The notes: generated by a model from the sequence alone, not told the origin. A stretch of 64,000 nt of DNA from Collinsella sp. AF08-23 (GCF_003479805.1 NZ_QUHV01000002.1:1-64000), one strand, 5' to 3'. Counted from the first letter of the stretch, positions 7,597-19,356 are shown. Numbers and translations are program-made.

Positions 7597-9438
7597 ATGA
7601 ACGGAGTTGTATTGATGGTGGTGGCGGCGGCGGTTTTGGCCGTCGGCTACCTGGGATACGGTCGCTGGCTCGCCAATACGTGGGGCGTTGACCGTGAGGC
7701 TCTTACGCCCGCTTGCCGCATGGAGGACGGCAAGAACTTCTCGCCCGCTTCGGCGTTCACCGTGTTCTCGCACCAGTTCAGCTCGATCTGCGGAGCCGGT
7801 CCCGTTACGGGTACCATCGTCGCCATGGCCTTTGGCTGGCTTCCGGTCGTGCTGTGGGTTCTTGTGGGCGGCATCTTCTTTGGCGCCGTGCACGACTTCG
7901 GTGCGCTGTACGCCTCGATGAAGAATAACGGCAAGTCGCTCGCACAGCTTATCGAGAAGTACATCGGTCGCACGGGCCGTCGCCTGTTCCTGCTGTTCAG
8001 CTGGTTGTTCTGCCTGATCGTCATCGCCGCGTTCACCTCGATGGTCGCCGGCACCTTCAAGTTCACACCCGACGCCGCCGGTGCGGTCGATGTTGCCAAG
8101 TCTTACGCCGCGGGTTGCGCCGGCACCATCTCCATCCTGTTCACGTTCGTCGCGATGGTTTTTGGCTGGGCTTGCAATAAGTTCAACCTCACGGGTGCCA
8201 AGCAGTTCGTTACCGGCGTCGTGCTCATGGTTGCCATGTTCGCCGTTGGCATGCAGTTCCCGGTCTACCTCGATCTCAACGGCTGGATCGCTGTCGTGAT
8301 GGTCTATCTGGTCTTCGCTGGCGCCATGCCCATCCAGATGCTCAAGCAGCCCCGCGACTATCTGACCTCCATCATGATGATCGTCATGATCGCGTGCGCC
8401 GTGCTCGGCATCGTCGTTCTGGGGGCCAAGGGTCAGGCCACCATCACCGCACCGGTGTTCACGGGCTTCACCACCGCCTCCGGCATGATGTTCCCGGTCC
8501 TGTTCGTCTCCGTTGCGTGCGGCGCGCTCTCCGGGTTCCACAGCCTCGTGTCTTCCGGAACCTCCTCCAAGCAGGTTGAGAACGAGGCCGACGCCGTCAA
8601 GGTCGGATACGGTGCCATGGTAGTCGAGTCCTTCGTGGGCGTCCTTGCCATCATCGTCGCCGGCATCATGTTCTCCGACATGAACACCGCGGGAACCGGC
8701 GCGCTCAACGCCGGCGTCGCCTCCACTCCGTTTGCCATTTTCGCCACCGGCATTGCCCGCGGCATGCAGGCATTTGGCGTGGACGGCACCGTGGCCACCG
8801 TGTTCATGACCATGAATGTTTCCGCCCTCGCCCTGACTTCCCTTGACGCGGTTGCCCGTATTGGCCGCACGTCTTTCTCCGAGTTCTTTGCCACCAGCAA
8901 TGACGCCCTCGCCGTTGAGAACGAGAAGACCGGCGTCATGAAGGTTCTCGGCAACCCGTGGGTGGCCACCGTTGTGACGCTGCTGCCCGGTCTCGCCCTC
9001 ACCTTTGGCGGTTACCTCAACATCTGGCCGCTCTTTGGCGCTTCCAACCAGCTGCTCGGCGGTATGACCATGATCACGCTGGCCGTGTTCTGCAAGTGCA
9101 CCGGCCGATCCGGTTGGATGCTCTACGTTCCCGTTGCGTTCCTGCTCGTGTGTACTTTCACGTCGCTCGGCATGAGCATCATGGGCTGCGTCACTGCGCT
9201 CCAGGCGGGCGGTATGGCCGTGATGGCAACCTCTGGTTTGCAGCTCGTCTTCGCCGTGCTGCTGGTCGCCTTGGGCCTGATCGTGGCCGTGAACTGCCTC
9301 AAGGAGCTCGTGGGCAAGGATTCTGGCTCCATGCCCGATGAGGAGCCCGAGTGGTCCGAGATGGGCGCCCGCGATTACCGCGCCGGTAAGTTCTCCGGTA
9401 AGGCCGAGGTTCCCGAGGGTATGGGCGTCGAGGCATAA
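7597..9438 (+). CDS. cstA: Carbon starvation protein A family transporter
   Basis: Integral membrane transporter of the CstA family; characterised members import peptides or pyruvate under carbon limitation. The 613-residue product starts with a hydrophobic segment and the conserved GYGRWLANTWGVD. It continues with the hallmark FSHQFSSICGAGPVTGTIVA and then many membrane spans. ATG 7597 is preceded by GAGGGGGAGG; the 36-residue upstream extension of the open frame lies over the terminator and is rejected. It is monocistronic: a terminator precedes it and another follows at 9526-9562. Expression is probably leader-controlled, given the hairpins at 7477-7566. The substrate is not predictable from the sequence. 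Confidence 0.92.
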   Translation: MNGVVLMVVAAAVLAVGYLGYGRWLANTWGVDREALTPACRMEDGKNFSPASAFTVFSHQFSSICGAGPVTGTIVAMAFGWLPVVLWVLVGGIFFGAVHDFGALYASMKNNGKSLAQLIEKYIGRTGRRLFLLFSWLFCLIVIAAFTSMVAGTFKFTPDAAGAVDVAKSYAAGCAGTISILFTFVAMVFGWACNKFNLTGAKQFVTGVVLMVAMFAVGMQFPVYLDLNGWIAVVMVYLVFAGAMPIQMLKQPRDYLTSIMMIVMIACAVLGIVVLGAKGQATITAPVFTGFTTASGMMFPVLFVSVACGALSGFHSLVSSGTSSKQVENEADAVKVGYGAMVVESFVGVLAIIVAGIMFSDMNTAGTGALNAGVASTPFAIFATGIARGMQAFGVDGTVATVFMTMNVSALALTSLDAVARIGRTSFSEFFATSNDALAVENEKTGVMKVLGNPWVATVVTLLPGLALTFGGYLNIWPLFGASNQLLGGMTMITLAVFCKCTGRSGWMLYVPVAFLLVCTFTSLGMSIMGCVTALQAGGMAVMATSGLQLVFAVLLVALGLIVAVNCLKELVGKDSGSMPDEEPEWSEMGARDYRAGKFSGKAEVPEGMGVEA

Positions 9439-9525
9439 ATCCTCTTAGGACGCCTGCGGGTTGCCCGAAAGGGCACGGTCTGGGGCGTTCTTGCCCCGTC
9501 CTCGCATCAGCATAGCCCCCACGTG

Positions 9526-9562
9526 AACGGGCTTCGTCGTATGCGCGACGAAGCCCGTTTTT
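9526..9562 (+). terminator. Terminator after cstA
   Basis: A 14-bp perfect stem (9526-9539 with 9546-9559) and a 6-nt loop are followed by a T-run (9558-9562). It separates cstA from the convergent hyp operon. Confidence 0.85.
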
Positions 9563-9587
9563 CTTCGGTCGTTTTGCTGCAGTCGAT

Positions 9588-10697
9588 TTAGCAGATGCGG
9601 GGGAGCTGCTCGCCCACGAGCATGTCGAGGATGCGCGTTGAACCCCACGGGGTGCGCACGCGGACGGAGCCCGTTGTGCTCGCGGGTTGGCTGGAGCCAT
9701 CGGGCAGCGCGGCGATCTCGCCGATGATGGCGGCGTTTTCGCCGTAGCGCGATGCGCGCATGGCGGCAAGGGCAGCTTCTGCCTCTTCTGCGGGCACGAC
9801 GGCAACCATCTTGCCCTCGTTTGCCACTTGGAGCACGTCGTAGCCGAGCATCCCACACGCGCCGCGCACGGCGGGTTTGACGGGGATGGCCTCTTCATCA
9901 ACGGCGATAAGGACGCTACTTGCCTGCGCGAACTCGTTGAGTGTGCTCGCAAGACCTCCGCGGGTGGGATCGCGGAAACACCGGGTGTGAGGTGCCGCTG
10001 CAAGCACGTCTGCGATGAGGTGGTTGAGTGGCGCGGCATCGCTCTCGATGGGCGTGGAGAATGTGAGGCCCTCGCGTTGACTCATGACGGCAATGCCATG
10101 GTCGCCAAGGGTGCCCGAGACGAGAACGAGGTCTCCCGGCAGGCAATTCGAGCCGGAGAGGTTGACACCCGCGGGCACGATTCCCACGCCGGCGGTATTG
10201 ATGTAGACGCCGTCCGCCTTGCCGCGCTCAACGACCTTGGTGTCGCCGGTGATGATGCGCACGTCCGCTTCGCGGGCGGTTACGGCCATGGATTGGCAGA
10301 TGCGTCGCAGGTCTGCGAGCGGATAGCCCTCCTCCAGGATGAATCCGCACGACAGATAGAGCGGTCGCGCCCCCGAAGTTGCCACATCGTTGACGGTGCC
10401 GCAGATGGCCAGCCGACCGATGTCGCCGCCGGGGAAGAACTGTGGCGTAACTACGAAGCTGTCGGTTGACATGGCGAGCCGCGCCTGCGCGGTCGTGTCG
10501 TCGTGGGTGGCGGGTTCACGGGTGGACGGCGAAGTGCCGATTGTGGCTGATGGGGACAGCTCGGCAACGCCTGCGTCGTTGCCGGCGAGGAGCTCGGGCG
10601 AGCCAAAGGCCTCGAGGAACACCTCGTCGATAATGCGCTTCATCATCTGCCCGCCCGATCCATGGCCGAGCTGCACGGTTTCTGCTTGTATGCCCAT
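9588..10697 (-). CDS. hypE: Hydrogenase maturation protein HypE
   Basis: Dehydrates the carbamoyl group placed on its C-terminal cysteine by HypF into a thiocyanate, the source of the CN ligands of NiFe-hydrogenase. The 369-residue protein starts with QLGHGSGGQMM, has the AIR-synthase-like GNDAGVAEL region and ITGDTKVVERG, and ends PRIC, keeping the essential terminal cysteine. AAGGAGG precedes the ATG. It is the last gene of the minus-strand run starting at 15589, 15 bases after hypD. Confidence 0.96.
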   Translation of the reverse strand: MGIQAETVQLGHGSGGQMMKRIIDEVFLEAFGSPELLAGNDAGVAELSPSATIGTSPSTREPATHDDTTAQARLAMSTDSFVVTPQFFPGGDIGRLAICGTVNDVATSGARPLYLSCGFILEEGYPLADLRRICQSMAVTAREADVRIITGDTKVVERGKADGVYINTAGVGIVPAGVNLSGSNCLPGDLVLVSGTLGDHGIAVMSQREGLTFSTPIESDAAPLNHLIADVLAAAPHTRCFRDPTRGGLASTLNEFAQASSVLIAVDEEAIPVKPAVRGACGMLGYDVLQVANEGKMVAVVPAEEAEAALAAMRASRYGENAAIIGEIAALPDGSSQPASTTGSVRVRTPWGSTRILDMLVGEQLPRIC

Positions 10698-10712
10698 GAT
10701 GCCTCCTTGGTG

Positions 10713-11837
10713 CTATGCGCGGTATCGATAGTACGCGGCGCAACTGCCCTCCGAGCTCACCATGCAGGGGCCGACGGGGTCCTCGGGCGCACACTTCCGG
10801 CCAAAAAGCGGGCATTGGGTTGGTGCGATGCGCCCGCGAAGTACATCGCCGCAGCGACATCCCTGTGGCTCAACGGTCTGTTCGACTTCCACCTCAAAGC
10901 GGCGTGTGGCGTCGAATGCCGCGAAGTCGTCCCGTATGCGCAGTCCCGATTGCGGGATGGGGCCCAGCCCGCGCCAGATCGCGTCGCAGGGCTCAAAGAC
11001 CTGATTGACGAGTGCGCGAGCGACTGCGTTGCCCTTCGTATCTACACCGCGACGGTATGCATTTTGGATGGCGGGTTCGTCCCTTTCGACCATGTTGACG
11101 AGCACGGCGATGCCCTCCAAGACATCGACGGGCTCAAAACCCGTGATAACGCCGGGGATGCGGAACTCATCGACAAGGAACCGGTACGGCTCGATGCCGG
11201 TAATGGTCGAGACGTGTCCGGGAAGGATGAACCCGTCGATGTGCGTATGCGGATCTCCTGCAATCGCGCGGAGTGCGGGTGGCGTGGTTTTGTGGGCGCA
11301 GAAGACTGAGAAGTTCCTGAGGCTCTGCGCCTGCGCCTCGAGGATGGCGGCGGCTATAGTCGGTGTCGTGGTCTCAAAGCCCACGCCCATGAAGATGACC
11401 TCGCTGCCGGGATTGTCATGCGCAAGCGAAAGCGCATCGAGTGGCGAATACACCATGCGCACGTCACGGCCCGCAGCCTTCTCCGCCGCGAGCGAACTCG
11501 TTGACCCGGGCACACGCATCATGTCGCCGAATGTCGCAATAATGGCTCCGGGCACGCGCGCGAGGGCGATGGCGTGGTCGATGTCTTGATTGGCGGTGAC
11601 GCACACGGGACACCCTGGTCCGGAGAGCAGACGCAGTCCATCGGGCATGACTGAGCGGAAGCCATAACGGCCGATGCTCACAGTGTGCGTGCCACAGACC
11701 TCCATGAGGTTGATGGCGTGACCGCCGGCGAGTGCGTGGATGGTGTCGATGAGCGATCGGGCAAGCGCCGGATCGCGAAAAGCGTCGAGTGGGGGTGCTG
11801 CGTTCGCCGCGACGTCTTTAGCGGTGCCCTGGGTCAT
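10713..11837 (-). CDS. hypD: Hydrogenase maturation protein HypD
   Basis: Iron-sulfur scaffold on which, with HypC, the Fe(CN)2CO unit of NiFe-hydrogenase is assembled. The 374-residue sequence contains MEVCGTHT, LSGPGCPVCVT and GFETTTPT. Its cysteine-rich C-terminal tail (CGDVLRG, QCPLFGRKC, GPCMVSSEGSC) supplies the 4Fe-4S ligands. The start overlaps the hypC stop by four bases, so HypC and HypD, which form a complex, are translationally coupled. Confidence 0.96.
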   Translation of the reverse strand: MTQGTAKDVAANAAPPLDAFRDPALARSLIDTIHALAGGHAINLMEVCGTHTVSIGRYGFRSVMPDGLRLLSGPGCPVCVTANQDIDHAIALARVPGAIIATFGDMMRVPGSTSSLAAEKAAGRDVRMVYSPLDALSLAHDNPGSEVIFMGVGFETTTPTIAAAILEAQAQSLRNFSVFCAHKTTPPALRAIAGDPHTHIDGFILPGHVSTITGIEPYRFLVDEFRIPGVITGFEPVDVLEGIAVLVNMVERDEPAIQNAYRRGVDTKGNAVARALVNQVFEPCDAIWRGLGPIPQSGLRIRDDFAAFDATRRFEVEVEQTVEPQGCRCGDVLRGRIAPTQCPLFGRKCAPEDPVGPCMVSSEGSCAAYYRYRA

Positions 11838-12073
11838 GCCGGAAGTTCCTCATCAATCAGATCGGCAAGGTCTTCGACGATGCTGAGGGTTTCCGCTGCT
11901 TCTTGGGCATCGATGATTTGGATGGCAAAGCCGGCGTGCACCAGCACATAGTCGCCTACCGCGGCGTCTGGTGTGAGGCGTATGGAGACCTCGCGCTGCG
12001 CGCCGAGCATATCGACCGTTCCGCGCGCGTCATCGTGTAGCGAGAGTATTTTGCCGGGAACCGCGAGACACAT
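11834..12073 (-). CDS. hypC: Hydrogenase maturation chaperone HypC
   Basis: Small chaperone that carries the Fe(CN)2CO group from HypD to the hydrogenase large subunit. The 79-residue product must begin MCLAVPGKI, because Cys2 is the essential ligand. The start at 12073, five bases after GGGAGG, gives exactly this; the longer frame adding eight residues at the N-terminus is rejected. Its acidic C-terminal tail (EELPA) is unremarkable. It lies between hypF and hypD. Confidence 0.95.
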   Translation of the reverse strand: MCLAVPGKILSLHDDARGTVDMLGAQREVSIRLTPDAAVGDYVLVHAGFAIQIIDAQEAAETLSIVEDLADLIDEELPA

Positions 12074-12155
12074 GCCAACCTCCCAGGGTCGCGTCATCGG
12101 TCTAGATGGTAACGCTACGGGAAAAACGAAGCAACGAACCGGCGTGCCGCGGGTG

Positions 12156-14756
<2,601 letters not shown>

Positions 14757-14822
14757 CGCCAGGTGCTTTCGTGTTTGTTTGCCATTGCGGATTCGCTTGC
14801 GTGGCGACGGGCTTTGGGTCGC

Positions 14823-15338
14823 CTAGAGTTCTAGGCTGGATGTGGTCGCCGCGCAGGTGAATTCGCCATGGCTGACCCCGCGCAGGCCCAAGAGCCTGTC
14901 GGCGAGCTCGTAGACGCGCGCGCCGATTCCCTTGAGGGCGAGAATCTCGAGGCAGTTGTGGTGATCGAGGTGTACATGCATGGTAGAGACGATTTCATCC
15001 GTGTAGTCATGCTGGACCTCGTCTAAACGACGTGCGAGGTCTCCGGTGTGATGGTCGTAAATCATGGTGAGCGAGCCAATGACCTGCTCTTCTGGAGTGC
15101 GCGTAGTCTCGCGGACAAGGGACGCGCGAATCAAGTCGCGAATGGCCTCGGAACGGTTTGCGACGTCGCCACGTCGGGAAATCTGCTCGTCAAAGGTGGC
15201 GAGAAGGTCTTCGGGCACGGTGACGGAAAAGCGGGCGAGTTCCCCGGAGCCGCTCGATGGCTGCACGGTGTAGCTTCGGGCATTGCTCTCGGCGCATGCA
15301 TGATGGCTGTGGCCGATGTGGGCGTGCTCGTGCGCCAT
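14823..15338 (-). CDS. nikR: Nickel-responsive regulator NikR, His-rich N-terminus
   Basis: Ribbon-helix-helix repressor that senses nickel. The DNA-binding part (about residues 33-75) reads ARFSVTVPEDLLATFDEQI. The C-terminal ACT-like domain has the high-affinity Ni site with exactly the E. coli NikR spacing: His110, then His121, His123 and Cys129 (H-x10-H-x-H-x5-C). A 30-residue N-terminal extension rich in His (MAHEHAHIGHSHHAC) is absent from E. coli NikR and may add metal binding. It is the second gene of the hyp operon, which suggests nickel-controlled hydrogenase maturation. Confidence 0.94.
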   Translation of the reverse strand: MAHEHAHIGHSHHACAESNARSYTVQPSSGSGELARFSVTVPEDLLATFDEQISRRGDVANRSEAIRDLIRASLVRETTRTPEEQVIGSLTMIYDHHTGDLARRLDEVQHDYTDEIVSTMHVHLDHHNCLEILALKGIGARVYELADRLLGLRGVSHGEFTCAATTSSLEL

Positions 15339-15340
15339 GA

Positions 15341-15589
15341 CTACACCAGCTTGATAGTGCCAACGGCGTTGTGGTCGGCTTCGATGGCCTCCTGATAGCC
15401 CTCAAGCGCGCCGCGCGCCTCATCAAGGGCACTCATGGCGGCCTCGAGCTTGCCGCCGATGCGCTCCATGTCATAGGTCTCCGTGGCGTGCAGCAGCGTG
15501 TGGCTCCATTCGCGGGCAAGCGCGATGGCGTCGTCTACCTGCTTGATGCTCATCTCGAGCTGCCCCATATTCATGCCTGCGTCGTGCAT
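15341..15589 (-). CDS. Small helical protein heading the nikR-hyp operon
   Basis: An 82-residue protein that I do not recognise. It begins MHDAGMNMGQLEMSIKQ and is mostly amphipathic helix with Ala- and Glu-rich heptads, so a coiled coil or helical hairpin is likely. There is no signal peptide or membrane span. It ends two bases before nikR starts and is first in the operon, so a role in nickel handling or hydrogenase maturation is inferred. The N-terminal Met-His-acidic start recalls the MHE nickel site of HypA, but there is no zinc-finger part. The overall match is not enough to call it HypA. Confidence 0.7.
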   Translation of the reverse strand: MHDAGMNMGQLEMSIKQVDDAIALAREWSHTLLHATETYDMERIGGKLEAAMSALDEARGALEGYQEAIEADHNAVGTIKLV

Positions 15590-15670
15590 GTCGTGCTCCT
15601 CGATACGCTCGGGCCGCTGTGCAGCCCCCCGTTGTGACGGGACGGTCGATATGGGTTAAGTGTACTCTTT

Positions 15671-15768
15671 TGGCTCTCGTGCCGCCTGGGCATGGTGCCG
15701 CGAGAGTTAACTTTCGCGGCGCTTTTTCGTGCGTAAGTCGACAAAAGCTCCCCGAGAGTTAACTCTCG
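15671..15768. repeat. 98-bp direct repeat, copy 1 (double terminator cassette)
   Basis: Almost identical to 19507-19604 (three mismatches). It holds two hairpins centred on GTTAAC. The first, about 15698-15721, is followed by CTTTTT on the plus strand. The second extends into a perfect 30-bp palindrome at about 15746-15775 and, read leftward, is followed by TTTTG. Together they can end transcription from both sides. The copy lies just past the 3' end of the Nif3-like gene. Confidence 0.85.
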
Positions 15769-15887
15769 GGGAGCTTCGGCAGCGGTGAGAGGCCGTGCGA
15801 GAATTCCTCGCAAATTGCAGCCTGGTTATGGCTGGCACGTTGTGCATGGCGACCAATCGGCAGCTCCGGTTATTTGGGAGCGTTCCT

Positions 15888-16742
15888 CTACACGTATTGG
15901 TAGGTGTCACCCATGGGGACGAATGTTACAGGGACTTCCTCTGTTTCGAGCGCTTTGGGAAGCCATGTTGCCATGTATTCCATGCCGGGCTCTTCCAGAT
16001 TGAAATGTCCGATTTGAATGGCGCATTTGCCGTGGCCGAGCATAGCGGCATCGCGCACGTATTGGCAGGTGGTGAAGTCAATCATCTCCATGCTAAGGAG
16101 GGCGTCGATGCGCTCGGAATCCATGGCGTTGGCGGTAGCGGTGTCGCCAGGTCCTCCCATGATGTGCATGGGAATACGGACTCGTTCAACATCTGTATCC
16201 AGGTCTCCCACTACGCGCACCCCGTTTAAACCGAGCTTGTTTACGATTTGCTTGGCGAGGGACCGTGCGGGCGTAGGAGGGATTACGTAATCCATGCTGT
16301 TGAACAGCTTTCCCGTTCGATAGCCGAGCCATCCTAGTTTCCAAGCGAAGCCGTAAAATATGCCATCGGCCATCGATCCGTTTTCCTCGATGGGAACTCC
16401 AGCGTGGATATAGTCATGACAGCGCCAGATGGCTCCGCCCCAGTTATCGAGCAGTTCTTTCTTGGCTATAAATGCGCTATTGTCGGCAACAACATCTTGA
16501 TGGTCCCCGTGATTCCAAAAGAGGGCCTCGTGGGTGATGATGAGGTTCGCCCCGCTCTTTCGCGCCTCATCGATGATGTGCGCGGTTGGCCAAATGCACG
16601 TGATGATGCCCGTGCACTCCTGATCGGTGTTGCCGTAGGTGACTTTGTCGCGCGTGGTGACGGGGTCGATCGGGTTGCCCGTGAAAGCGTCGATGCCGCA
16701 ACAAAAGTCCTTGGTCTTCTGGATTGCCTCGCTGATGAGCAT
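15888..16742 (-). CDS. Nif3-like (DUF34/YbgI family) putative dinuclear metal protein
   Basis: Resembles the NIF3/YbgI family, whose members form hexamers with a two-metal centre; their reaction is generally unknown. The 284-residue protein has the metal motif NLIITHEALFWNHGD (His71, Glu72, His78) and a late IQIGHFNLEEPGME block that should supply further ligands. It is the last gene of an operon with a BglG-type antiterminator and a PTS permease, where a glycosidase would normally stand. A hydrolase acting on the imported sugar phosphate is therefore possible but unproven. Confidence 0.75.
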   Translation of the reverse strand: MLISEAIQKTKDFCCGIDAFTGNPIDPVTTRDKVTYGNTDQECTGIITCIWPTAHIIDEARKSGANLIITHEALFWNHGDHQDVVADNSAFIAKKELLDNWGGAIWRCHDYIHAGVPIEENGSMADGIFYGFAWKLGWLGYRTGKLFNSMDYVIPPTPARSLAKQIVNKLGLNGVRVVGDLDTDVERVRIPMHIMGGPGDTATANAMDSERIDALLSMEMIDFTTCQYVRDAAMLGHGKCAIQIGHFNLEEPGMEYMATWLPKALETEEVPVTFVPMGDTYQYV

Positions 16743-16852
16743 GGTATGGCCTCCCGGATTCGTGAGTTGACGTGATGAAGAGGGCGAGGAGCGCTATGCC
16801 CCGTCGCCCTCTTAAATGGTAATGGCTACCCTGTGGGGTTTAACGGGCGACG

Positions 16853-18283
16853 CTAGTCGCGTTCGCTAAGGGGCCCGTTCTCGATCTCGTCCTTGCTGAA
16901 GCCGAAGAACCACGTTGCTGCGAAGGAGACTGCAAAGCCCGCCGCCGCAGCGATGCAGGCGAACAGGAGGTTTTCCGTACCTCCGCCCACAAAGGTGAGG
17001 ATAGACAGGACGCTCGACGGAAGCCCGGCTACGTATGCAGTGACGCCGAGTGCGAGTGCGAGCGCGCCGGAAACGAAGCTCCCCGCCATACAGCAGGCGA
17101 AGAGCTTGGGGTAGCGGAAGGTCATTCCGTAGATGAAGGGCTCGCCGACGCCTCCAATCAGCTGTGCCACAAGATAACCGGCGCAAGCGCTCTTCTCGTC
17201 GCGAAGCTTAAGACGGAGGAACGCGGCGATCTCCGCACCAAACGCAGGCCAGAGGCTAATGGTGATGGCAACGAAGATAAATGGGTCAAAACCAGCTTGG
17301 AGGAAGGCGACCTGAGCGATTCCGATGAGCGCAACATGCATGCCGGTGATGACCATGGGGAGCCATGCCGCTGCAAGGATGCCGCCGCCAAGGATGGAGA
17401 TGACGCCGCCGGAGGTCCCTAGGAACTCGAACGCGCCGGCGAGTCCGTTCCCGAGCCAAGAGCCAGCAGGGGCGAGTAGGCAGAAGGATATGGGGAGCGT
17501 GATTCCGAGAGTGAGGAAAGGAACGAACACGGTTTGCAGTGCATCAGGCATGTGTTTACGCATAATGCGCTCAATTGCATAGGCAACAGGGATGGTCAAG
17601 AGAATGGGCAGAACGGTCTGCGCATAGGCACCAGGAGCGCATGGGAAGACACCGTAGATGCTAAAGTCTGCCCCTTCGGCAGCGAGTGAGGAGAAAGTTG
17701 GCTCGATGAGCATGCCTCCTAAAAACGCACCGAGAATCGGCGTGAGTCCGATTTGCTTGGCAGCATTAAATCCAAGGTAGATGGGCATAAAGTAAAATGC
17801 GGCATTGTAGATCATGTCCATAAAGCGAACGAGGTCGCTGTCCGCGGCCATGACGCCAAGCATAGTGAGCCCAAACACAACGCCAATGGTTTTGAACAGG
17901 CCAGCGGCAAGAAGGACGGGGATCATCGGCGTCATGGAGCCGGCAAGATAGTTCATGATGTTTTTGCCGACGCTTGCCATGGTGAGCTTTTCCTTTGGGC
18001 CATCCAGATTCTCGTCAATCGCCGCCTGCTTGGAAAAACCTCCAAGGATACAGAGTTCATCGTAAACCTTGGGAACATTTTGACCGATGATGACTTGGAA
18101 CTGCCCGCCGGACTCCTGTGCCCCGAGGACGCCGTTGAGCTTTTTGACGGCTGCGGTGTCCGGCACGGTGCGATCTTTGAGGGTGAAGCGCAGACGGGTC
18201 ATGCAGTGTGTCACAAAACTGACGTTGCTCTTGCCGCCGACTGCCTCGAGGACGTCGGCTGCGATCTGTTTGTTGTTGGCCAC
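16853..18283 (-). CDS. PTS EIIBC permease, Glc superfamily (beta-glucoside/MurP type)
   Basis: Membrane permease that imports and phosphorylates a sugar. The EIIB domain at the N-terminus (residues 1-80) has the phospho-cysteine Cys27 in VTHCMTRLRF, followed by LGAQESGGQFQVIIG. The EIIC domain (about 105-470) has around ten hydrophobic segments, with EPFIYGMTF near the substrate site. At 476 residues there is no EIIA domain, as in MurP or sucrose permeases, so a separate EIIA must serve it. The substrate cannot be deduced: sucrose, beta-glucoside, trehalose and MurNAc permeases all share this build. It lies between the antiterminator gene and the Nif3-like gene. Confidence 0.88.
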   Translation of the reverse strand: MANNKQIAADVLEAVGGKSNVSFVTHCMTRLRFTLKDRTVPDTAAVKKLNGVLGAQESGGQFQVIIGQNVPKVYDELCILGGFSKQAAIDENLDGPKEKLTMASVGKNIMNYLAGSMTPMIPVLLAAGLFKTIGVVFGLTMLGVMAADSDLVRFMDMIYNAAFYFMPIYLGFNAAKQIGLTPILGAFLGGMLIEPTFSSLAAEGADFSIYGVFPCAPGAYAQTVLPILLTIPVAYAIERIMRKHMPDALQTVFVPFLTLGITLPISFCLLAPAGSWLGNGLAGAFEFLGTSGGVISILGGGILAAAWLPMVITGMHVALIGIAQVAFLQAGFDPFIFVAITISLWPAFGAEIAAFLRLKLRDEKSACAGYLVAQLIGGVGEPFIYGMTFRYPKLFACCMAGSFVSGALALALGVTAYVAGLPSSVLSILTFVGGGTENLLFACIAAAAGFAVSFAATWFFGFSKDEIENGPLSERD

Positions 18284-18426
18284 AGTGGAATCCTTTCACG
18301 TATTGCGATGGCAGGCGAGCATGCGTTTACCATCGCGGGCATCGCGCGAGCGTATGCGGATGCCTTACGAAACAGTCTCTATGCCCTGATCGGCGTGCGC
18401 GCCGTGCCGATCCCGGATAGCTATCT

Positions 18427-19290
18427 TTACGCGCTGGGATTATCGCCTGGGCGGGCTACATCGGAGCGCGAGCAGATACGGTTGACGTGAAGAATGAGGT
18501 AGAGTTTTTCTTCATCGGTGAGTGATTGGCGATATGCGCTTGAGATGAGAGCCGCAATGGCGTCGACGCACGAGGAGACAGCCCGGTTGTCCGCTGCAGC
18601 CATTTGGTACATCTCGGAGTTGTCAGAGGATATGGAGTCGCCGGAGGCCACGCGGCGGATAAGGTATTGCAGGTGGGTCGCGAACCGAGCAAAGCCAAAT
18701 CCCTCTCGGTTGACGGAGGCCCCCATGTTGGATTCAATGAGCGAGATTGTCTGTTCAAGCAGGTTGTCCTGCTTTTCTGCCTCATCGCTTGAAGAGGCTC
18801 CTGCTGAACTGTAAGCACCGTTTATCAGGCACATGGCAATGCCGGATATCTCGTTGCTGGGTAGCGCGACGCCGAAGTGCTGCCGAATCAGGCCGAGTGA
18901 CCATTGCGCGATCTTATATTCCAGCGGATAGTTTTGTTGGAGATCGTACGAAAGCGGAGCCGAAAGATAGATATGCTCGCGCATACGTTGGATGGCAAAC
19001 TGAATGTGGTCGGCCAGGGCGACCTCGATGTTCGGGCTCAGGTCGTAGCCCAGCATGCCTCTTGCTACGTTGACAATCTGGGCGCTTACCTCAAGGTAGT
19101 CGAGAGAAAGGTCGCGCATGAGCTCAACATAGCGTGGCTCGACGTCGTAAAAGGTGTGGTCAACAAGGTTGAGGTCAACGTCTTTGCCCACGGTGCATTG
19201 CGCCAGGCCTTTACCGAGGGCGACGACCTGGTGGCCAGCGGGGTCGATGCACAGCACGGCGTTGTTGTTAATGCGCTTGAGTACGATCAC
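18427..19290 (-). CDS. BglG/LicT-family transcriptional antiterminator
   Basis: RNA-binding antiterminator with an N-terminal CAT domain (residues 1-60, LKRINNNAVLCID) and two PTS regulation domains. I place the start at the GTG at 19290, directly after GGGAGG; this gives 287 residues beginning in register with LicT. The longer open frame would add 35 residues that cover the leader terminator. In PRD1 the first His is kept (ADHIQFAI), but the position usually occupied by the second (IA-L-H-I) is Cys in GIAMCLING. PRD2 keeps both (ATHLQ and LILHVNRI). The gene is autoregulated through the leader just upstream. Confidence 0.9.
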   Translation of the reverse strand: MIVLKRINNNAVLCIDPAGHQVVALGKGLAQCTVGKDVDLNLVDHTFYDVEPRYVELMRDLSLDYLEVSAQIVNVARGMLGYDLSPNIEVALADHIQFAIQRMREHIYLSAPLSYDLQQNYPLEYKIAQWSLGLIRQHFGVALPSNEISGIAMCLINGAYSSAGASSSDEAEKQDNLLEQTISLIESNMGASVNREGFGFARFATHLQYLIRRVASGDSISSDNSEMYQMAAADNRAVSSCVDAIAALISSAYRQSLTDEEKLYLILHVNRICSRSDVARPGDNPSA

Positions 19291-19308
19291 GGGCCCTCCC
19301 TCGGCATG

Positions 19309-19356
19309 AAAAAACGGAACAGACATAATGCGCCCTGATGCGCCCAGTCTGCCCCG
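19309..19356 (-). terminator. Leader terminator of the bglG-type operon
   Basis: On the minus strand CGGGGCAGAC pairs with GTCTGTTCCG (10 bp, two G-U pairs), followed by six Ts, ending just before the Shine-Dalgarno of the antiterminator gene. Its 5' arm overlaps the RAT at 19345-19381, so the two structures exclude each other. Confidence 0.75.

Noticed and set aside
15341..15589. Calling the small protein HypA
   Set aside because: Only the Met-His start is similar; the four zinc-binding cysteines of HypA are missing.
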